NCBI RefSeq assembly: GCF_009870125.1
Contig: NC_046683.1
Span: 37,587,869-37,651,868 of the forward strand
Reading direction: 5' to 3'
DNA from: Drosophila pseudoobscura
Taxonomy: Eukaryota; Arthropoda; Insecta; Diptera; Drosophilidae
DNA length: 64,000 nucleotides
A model generated the notes under the pieces. The model saw nothing but the letters and a program-made list of their open reading frames with translations. It had not been told where the DNA came from and searched no databases. Made by a program: the position numbers and the translations under genes. This document shows, one piece after another, positions 57,713 through 64,000 of the stretch (position 1 is its first letter; each line of letters begins with the position of its first letter).

Positions 57713-58811
57713 TATACCCGATACTCAAAATGAGTATTGGGGTATATTAGATTAGTGGTAAAAGTGGATGTGTGTAACGTCCAGAAGAAATCGTTTCCGA
57801 CCCCATAAAGTATATATATTCTTGATCAGCATCAATAGCCGAGTCGATTGAGCCCTGTCTGTCTGTCCGTCTGTCCGTCCGTCCGTCTGTCCGTCCCCTT
57901 CAGCGCCTAATGCTCAAAGACTATAAGAGCTAGAGCAACGATGTTTTGGATCCAGACTTCTGTGATATGTCACTGCTCCAAAAATATTTCAAAACTTTGC
58001 CCCGCCCACTTCCGCCCCCACAAAGGGCGAAAATCTGTGGCATCCACAATTTCGACGATACGAGAAAACTAAAAACGCAGAAGATGACTATATCTTCTAG
58101 AGTGCAAAATCTGAACCAGATCGTATAATTATTACAGCCAGAATCACGAATACAATTTCACTCTTTCTCGCTCTGTCTCACTCTAACACACAGGTTTCGT
58201 GGTCGGTTTTGCCAATTGCAAAATATGAGTTCAAGGATCTCAGAACCTATAAGAGCCAGAGCAACCAAATTTGGTATCCACACTCCTGTGATATCGGACC
58301 TTGATCGTTTCATGTCCAAATTTCGCCACACCCCCTTCCGCCCCCGCAAAGGACGAAAATCTGAGGCAACCACAAATCTCAGAGACTATTAAGGCTAGAG
58401 TAACCAAATTTGGAATCCGCACTCCTCTTAGATCTCACTATAAAACGTGTATCTCAAAATTTCGCCCCACCCCCTTCCGCCCACACAAAAGACGGAAATC
58501 TGTTGCATCCACAATATTGCAGATTTGAGAAAACTAAAAACGCAGAATCATAGATAATGACCATATCTATTAGATTGCTGAATCTGGATCAGATCGGATA
58601 ATTTTTGTAGCCAAAAGGAACAAATCAATTTGCATTGGCTACGCAGCGCCCGACGTCACGCTCAGACTGATTTTCTGTCTCTCTCGCACGCACTCTTTGT
58701 CGTGTCGTTTAATATTAGCGGCGTCTGCCGGAGGAGAGCCATACTGACTTAGTATCGGGTATAACCGTAGAGTTGCGGTGTCCGCAGCAACTCACAACGT
58801 TCCCCCTCGTT
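57713..58811 (+). mobile_element. Near-full-length Helitron-like (DINE-1/ISY-type) element
   Basis: This is the best copy in the window, about 1.1 kb. It starts TATACCCGATACTCAAAATG and ends CAACGTTCCCCCTCGTT. Interior: a CTGTCTGTCCGTCTGTCCG microsatellite (57857-57895), a GA-rich stretch on the minus strand (58160-58195, CTCTTTCTCGCTCTGTCTCAC), and two diverged copies of a 'cagagactattaaggctagagtaaccaaatttgg' type block (58236-58280 and 58380-58415). It has no helicase frame, so it depends on an autonomous relative. Length, abundance and content match my recollection of ISY elements of the obscura group. Confidence 0.85.
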
Positions 58812-59890
58812 TTTGTTAGATATATAGTTCAATATGGTAGAGAGACTTTGAGGAAAGCTTCTATTAATAATCATGGGCGGGAATGCCCGCGCACAAACGT
58901 GCCATAGTAGATCTATTGGTCGTCTAACTTTTCCTTAGCTGCTGTGGCCTGTTGTAGAATAAGTACCAAGTGCAGTACAATACAGTACAGTACATTTCGG
59001 AATGTTGTGATTAATAAGCTTATTGAAGGTCCTCACTCCTAGTCCTTGGCTTCCGTCTAGAGAACTGCGTGCATCAGATGTGCGTCAGCAGCTTCTTGAG
59101 CGGCTCTTGTCATCAGCAGAGAGAAAAGACAAATGTCTGTCCAGTGCTGCCAACAGCAGAAAAGGATGGGCGTCACCGCTGCCTCATCTTCACCGCATGA
59201 AGCTTCTTGTAGTGTATTTTTCGAATGTGGACGCACGAGAGCTACACGCTACCTACCCCCCCGATCCCCCAAAGCGGCACCATTGCCCTCTTCACAATTT
59301 TCAATGCTAAAGAAAAGACTTATCAGCTGTTGTTGTTCTTTCTGCTGCTGCTCCTCCTCTTTTGTGATAACACACAGTTTTGTGCTCTCTTTGCTCTGCT
59401 CCCCCGCTGCTCCCTCCCTGCTCCCATCTGCTGTGCCCCAAAGATGCCGAGGTTGGATACGACTTACATGTGTGCTGTAGACCATTATGTTAAGAAAAAA
59501 ACATATTTGCTTTGATTTAGTTAAGTACAAAAATATACGTAGACATATGTAGAACGTAGATACGTGTGTACGTATGTACGAGTGTACATGCATTTGTATA
59601 TATGTATATGTATGTATATATTTTGTAATTCAATGGACTCATCCACTGTGCCAGCTATCGGCAACCAAGGAGAAATTAACACTATTATAGCTGTTGTTAT
59701 TGCTGGCGCGCTACTGGAAGCCGACGTTAGTGATCTTCGTGAATGCTCGGGCTCGTGCGTGTGTGAGAGAGCGGGAGACAGCGATAGAGAGCGCGATCGA
59801 AAGAGCCAGTGGATCGCAATCGCTCAGCTGGGATCTGAGCTCTCAGCTGAGGCCTACATGTGACCACCCCCCACCCCACGCCACCCCACG

Positions 59891-59931
59891 CCACACCACA
59901 CCACACCACACCACACCACACCACACCACAC
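59891..59931. repeat. CCACA pentamer repeat (8 units)
   Basis: Eight perfect tandem CCACA units follow CCACGCCACCCCACG. The same CCACA unit occurs as a short run in Tango2 intron 2 (29253-29275). Confidence 0.9.
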
Positions 59932-60941
59932 CTCTTCCGTGTGAGTGTGGTGTGATCAAATTTGAAGAAAATACACTTTTAGGCAAATACGGTATATTGG
60001 ATTCACCTTCTTCAATACATTGAACATACATACATGCATACATATGTACATATGTATGTACATGGAATATCTGCTTGGATATGAGCTTATCAGCGCCAGT
60101 GATATCTGGTCACACCTGCCAACATGTGTATTGCTGTGCTCCCAAGCAGACGTAAACATCGCTTGACGTACACATGTACGGTTACGGCTGCTCCAAGTGT
60201 GTGGTGTGTAGACATTCCTTTCTGTCTGACCCTGACTGTCTGTCTGGGATTGACCGCGCTCATCCAGCTCGCTAACATCGGCGGCGCAATTGTGCGTATC
60301 GTCATCATCGAGCGCGCACACTCAAGCGTGTGCTGGCCGCTCCGCTGTTAATTAACAGCTACACATCGAATTCGTGTGCGGATGGTTGGGCTGGGGGAAA
60401 GGCATAGCGCAGCCGCAGCAGCAACAGCAACAGCAACAGCAACCGCTACGGCAGCCGCGACCGCAGCTTCCGAAGATGTGCATATTGATTCTCTTCCAGT
60501 GCTCTCAGTCGCGCGCTCTCCCGCTGGGCGCTGCTTTATCAATTCGCGGCTGCAATCAGTGCCGAACCACAACAATACGCACACACACACACGCACACAC
60601 ACACACACACACACAGGCACGAAGCGAGGGCTCTTCTCACAAAAATATACACACACATAGATATCAATTAAACCCGTTGTCGTCATAGTTTTTGTCAGCC
60701 ACGCGTACACTTGTCGCAGCCGCCTCCGATTCGCTCTCACTTCTCCATGCTCTGGGCTTCGAGTGTTCTCTCTGTCTCTCTCTCTCTCTGGGTTTCTCAC
60801 TATCTCTCTGCCTGAGGGGGCAGCATCTGGCCAGGCCATATCAGGCGCGGCCAGGCATCATTACAGTCTGTCGTTCTTTCGGGATTTAGTTCATCGATCT
60901 CAGCGTAAGTGTCCACATCGTGCCACCGCTTGACTCGCGAT

Positions 60942-61000
60942 TCGGTTTCGGTTTCGGTATCGGTATCGGTATCGGTTTTGGGGTCGGTTTCGGTATCGGT
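60942..61000. repeat. TCGGTWTCGG hexamer repeat
   Basis: About nine imperfect units of TCGGTA/TCGGTT, which produce a VSVSVS/GFGIGIG pseudo-peptide. Confidence 0.85.
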
Positions 61001-61148
61001 TCAAGCACAGTCTCGGTGTCAGCTGAAATATTTTGCGTTTTCAGGCGAATCTACTATAACTTTTTTTCCGTATTTTTTTTGTGCGTGCCTAGTGTTTCCC
61101 TGGAATTTGCACATAACTTTCTACGTCTACATATGTATTACAATGTAA

Positions 61149-61181
<33 letters not shown>

Positions 61182-63436
61182 AATTAATTATATATATTAT
61201 TATTATATACATATATATGCAGTGCTGCATTGTTTTTGCTTTGTCTAGCTCAAGGTAGAGTGTTCAATCGGCCCAATCGCGGAAATAAAAGGGAAATCCG
61301 TTTCAATTTGAGTCCCTCCAAAGGAGTGCCGATCGTGTCTGTGGTAGAGACAAAGGTCTCTCAGCAAAGTCGCGCGTTTATCTAATCACCTTTGCCAGAG
61401 CGGGACACATCCAGAGAGGAAGCGGCCCACTAGGCCCAGTCGCAGTCCCCGGCCCCACAAAACCTGATCGAACCAGACTAAACCCGAATCAGAGCGGCAG
61501 TCCCCCAACAAAGTCCTTTCCAATACATTCAGATTTCGCAGTTTGTTCTCCTGCCTTCATCAGAGATATTTGAATTGTTTCCATATTGATTTTCTGTACA
61601 AAAAACAAGTGTTGATAAGAAATTTCAATAGCCAGCCAGCCACACACAAATCAACATAACCCCCTTATGAAAAATACAAATCGGAGAAAATACTAATCTA
61701 TCATTATTATAATGGAGACTTATCTCTCTATCTCTCTCTCTCTCTCTCTCTTTACCTATACATTTTTCTACTTTAAAGACGTATAAAAGAATTTCTGAAT
61801 AAATGATTTCTGGGGAGCGAACAATGAGGTTTAACATGGAATAAAAACCATAAATTGACTTCAAGGGAGAGGAACAAAACGTGTCGATGTGAGCTGAATT
61901 TACCAAATATTCTACTAACACATGGAGGAATATTCGATTTGTGTTAAAGCCCCAACAAATTAGTTCTATCTGCGATCTGCAGTGTCCATCCACCGCTTTT
62001 TGGCTGAGCCTACAATATTGGAGGAGCAATTGCAAGAGGAGAAGCTTCAATGCAGAGCGAGTTCTTGTCCATTTGAATCTACGCGTAAAAACTATTGATA
62101 TTGGGTCCGCCGCTCAATATGACTCGAGTCTTTCGATAGTATTCCCTTACTGAACAAAATGAAAGCCTCGAGGTGTAATGAACACATCTCTGGTCCGTCC
62201 ATCGGATCAGCTGAGAGCCGTCTAATTCTGCTCATTTCGGGCGAGTTTATTATGATTTCAATGTGGGTCAATGAAACAAGATCAAGATATTTCACAAAGC
62301 CAACGGCACTTAATATACAAAGGTTTATACATACATACATGTTCACACAGACATGCATATGCATGTGTTCGTTCTATTGCATATGCATGTGTGTATATGT
62401 ACATATGTACATATGTATGCAAGACTGCTTGACTGATAAAGGCACCGTGCACCCGTACATTTTCAATTAGCATTTAATCAAGCCAAGAACTTGCTTGGCA
62501 TTTGATTGTCAAAAAAAAATAATAAATAAATAAATAAATACAAAAAACGGGGCAGTGCTGGCAGCATTATCTGTGTCAACGAGTCGTGGCTGAGGAGGGG
62601 CACCGCAAGGTGCATCGATTAGGCCAAGAACCAAGAACCGAGTTGCACCCGACTACAAAGCAACATACGTACATACGTACGTACCTATGTGTAGATGCTG
62701 GTGCACCTTCGCAGCGAAACACACACGAAAATATAAATGGAAAGAGGGTGGAGCGGCTCCGACGCTTCCACTCCGACCTTGCCCTTTTTCCGCTCGAAAG
62801 AGCTGCCTCTCTCTTCCTCTTGGGTGCAGAAAAGTAAAAGGGAAGAGAAACCCGTTCTAGCTCTGCGATTTAGTCTGCTGCGGTGTAACTGTTAATTGAG
62901 GAGCAACTAGGAAGCGCCCAGGCGCAAGGAGGAAACATTTCAAGGTGGGCCCCCTCCTCCTCCGAGAGGGAAACAAGTTTCGAAACAAACAGAGATACAG
63001 ACGGACAAACGGACAGACGGACAGAGAGACAGAGCGAGAGAGCGAGAGAGCGAGAGAGAGAGAGAGCGAGAGAGAGAGAGAGAGATAGAGTGCACTTAAG
63101 GCGATGATCATCGAACTCCTCCCGTTTCCCGTTTCCCTTTCCATTTGCCTTCTTAATTGTTGGTGCTGCTCTGCCTGCCCTGGACTTTGGCTTCGGGCTT
63201 CGGGCTTCGGGCTTCGGTTCGGCTTGGTCGCGATAAAAAACGCACGCAAAGGGAAATACACAATCGGCATCGGACGCATATAAAAAAACAAAAAGGCCGT
63301 AAATAAATAGATAAATAACGCTAAAGCGAATTTACGAAACAAAACAAATAACTCAAAATAAATGTAAACTTTGTTGTTGGGCGTTTCAAGCCGCGATCCG
63401 ATCGCAGGCGACTTCGGGTCTCCGTTTCATGCGCGG

Positions 63437-63446
63437 TATTTAAAAG
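63437..63446 (+). promoter_or_regulatory. Possible TATA box at the right edge
   Basis: TATTTAAAAG in a locally GC-rich setting (GCGCGG before, GCGTC after) fits a fly TATA box. Sequence downstream turns into CAA-rich leader-like DNA that runs to the ATG at 63975. The strand is inferred from that leader. Confidence 0.4.
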
Positions 63447-63974
63447 CGTCTTTCGCTTTCGCGGGCGACTTGGTGGCGATTCGTGTGCGTTTTCCCGAAC
63501 AATTCGCGTGCGAATTGATTTTGATTGATTTTCCCCGTCGTCTATTTTCTTAATTTTTTATTGTTTGTTGACTCAAAGCTGGCCGACAACAACAACAAAG
63601 CAACCACAACAAAATCCGACTGCAAATGTATTTATTGTAACGCATTTATCAGAAACATCAAGAATAAAAACACGAACAAGAAATGTACAAAGAAAAGCAA
63701 ATGAAATGCCAAATAAAAAACTAATCAACAAACTAAATTAGCTAGCTAATTAGCAACTAGAACAAGAACAAAACGTGCCAATAATTATTACCAAAAAAAG
63801 ACCAATCTATGCCTACGCACATAATTATAGAGTACACTAAGAGCACATATCCAAAAAAGAGAACGAGAAGCATCAGTGCAGTAGAGCAGGAGAGCAGGAG
63901 AGCAGGACAGGCAGCAAATGCAGAACGTTCTAAGATAACTGCAAGAGAGCGACCAGTAAAGCTATCCCCCCACA

Positions 63975-64000
63975 ATGCGCTTCACCTACAATCAGTATAA
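63975..64000 (+). CDS. Possible start of a gene cut by the window edge
   Basis: ATG in a good context (CCCACAATGCG) opens MRFTYNQY and the window ends. About 500 bp of leader-like DNA precede it: CAACAACAACAAAG, long A-rich runs and several short upstream ORFs. It could be a separate gene or an alternative 5' end of the gene at 36970. Eight codons are too few for identification. Confidence 0.3.

Larger units (their letters stand above)
58812..63400. other. No gene seen; simple repeats
   Basis: It contains TACATATG clusters (59585-59620, 60030-60065, 62395-62420), CCACA x8 (59891-59931), GCAACA units (60418-60443), a CA run (60580-60616), TCGGTATCGG units (60942-61000), TA-rich DNA (61146-61220), a CTCT run (61725-61752) and GA runs (63025-63088). 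A donor-like CAGCGTAAGTG at 60901 and CpG-rich DNA at 60240-60560 could mark an unannotated leader exon, but nothing ties it to a coding frame. Confidence 0.35.

Noticed and set aside
60240-60660. CpG-rich stretch as a coding exon (poly-Ala/Gln frames)
   Set aside because: The frames come from GCAACA and CA repeats and have no flanking splice pair or conserved peptide.
1-64000. tRNA, rRNA, microRNA or CRISPR features
   Set aside because: I scanned for tRNA A/B boxes and a few well-known fly microRNA sequences and saw none. CRISPR is not expected in a fly genome and the regular repeats are simple microsatellites.

Overview
The window is nuclear DNA of a fruit fly, most likely from the Drosophila obscura group (pseudoobscura / persimilis / miranda / subobscura relatives). 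I infer this from compact intron-bearing genes whose proteins read as clear Drosophila versions of conserved animal families, DRE boxes, dense TACATATGTA-type repeats, and several copies of an about 1 kb Helitron-like (DINE-1/ISY/SGM-type) element. From memory, several of these genes are X-linked in D. melanogaster, so Muller element A is likely; this needs checking.

Layout. 0-13.5 kb is repeat-rich. It holds a broken cytochrome c oxidase subunit 4-like gene (701-1252, +), a Yippee/YPEL zinc-binding gene on the minus strand (CDS 3999-4343, spliced 5' UTR upstream) and at least six Helitron-like fragments. 13.5-36 kb is the gene-dense core: a KLHDC3-type kelch protein (+), an INO80C/Ies6 subunit (-), ER glucosidase I (+), a TMEM68-type acyltransferase (-), TANGO2 (+) and the ribosome-biogenesis protein RRP12 (-). 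KLHDC3/INO80C, glucosidase/TMEM68 and TANGO2/RRP12 are convergent pairs. TMEM68/TANGO2 and RRP12/(gene at 36970) are divergent pairs with shared promoter regions carrying DRE or Motif-7-like boxes. I worked out exon boundaries by hand for every multi-exon gene, and reading frames close across all junctions.

36-64 kb starts with a first coding exon I do not recognise (36970-37084, +), ending in a splice donor. It is followed by about 27 kb with no convincing exon, probably a long first intron and/or intergenic DNA, packed with microsatellites and transposon relics: a degenerate jockey-clade retrotransposon, a pogo/Tigger-like DNA element with intact ends and TA duplication, a decayed Tc1-like element nested inside a Helitron-like copy, a near-full-length Helitron-like copy, and at least four copies of a short repeat family I cannot name. 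At the right edge a possible promoter and 5' leader run up to an ATG at 63975.

The core genes are housekeeping functions (N-glycan trimming, lipid synthesis, Golgi/mitochondrial homeostasis, rRNA processing, chromatin remodelling, ubiquitin ligase substrate choice) that sit together without being an operon-like unit. The most notable points are the COX4-like gene with three independent lesions, a GC-AG intron in RRP12, the unnamed dispersed repeat family, the pogo-like element with an internal inverted repeat, the nested transposons, and a cluster of CATCGATG palindromes beside INO80C.
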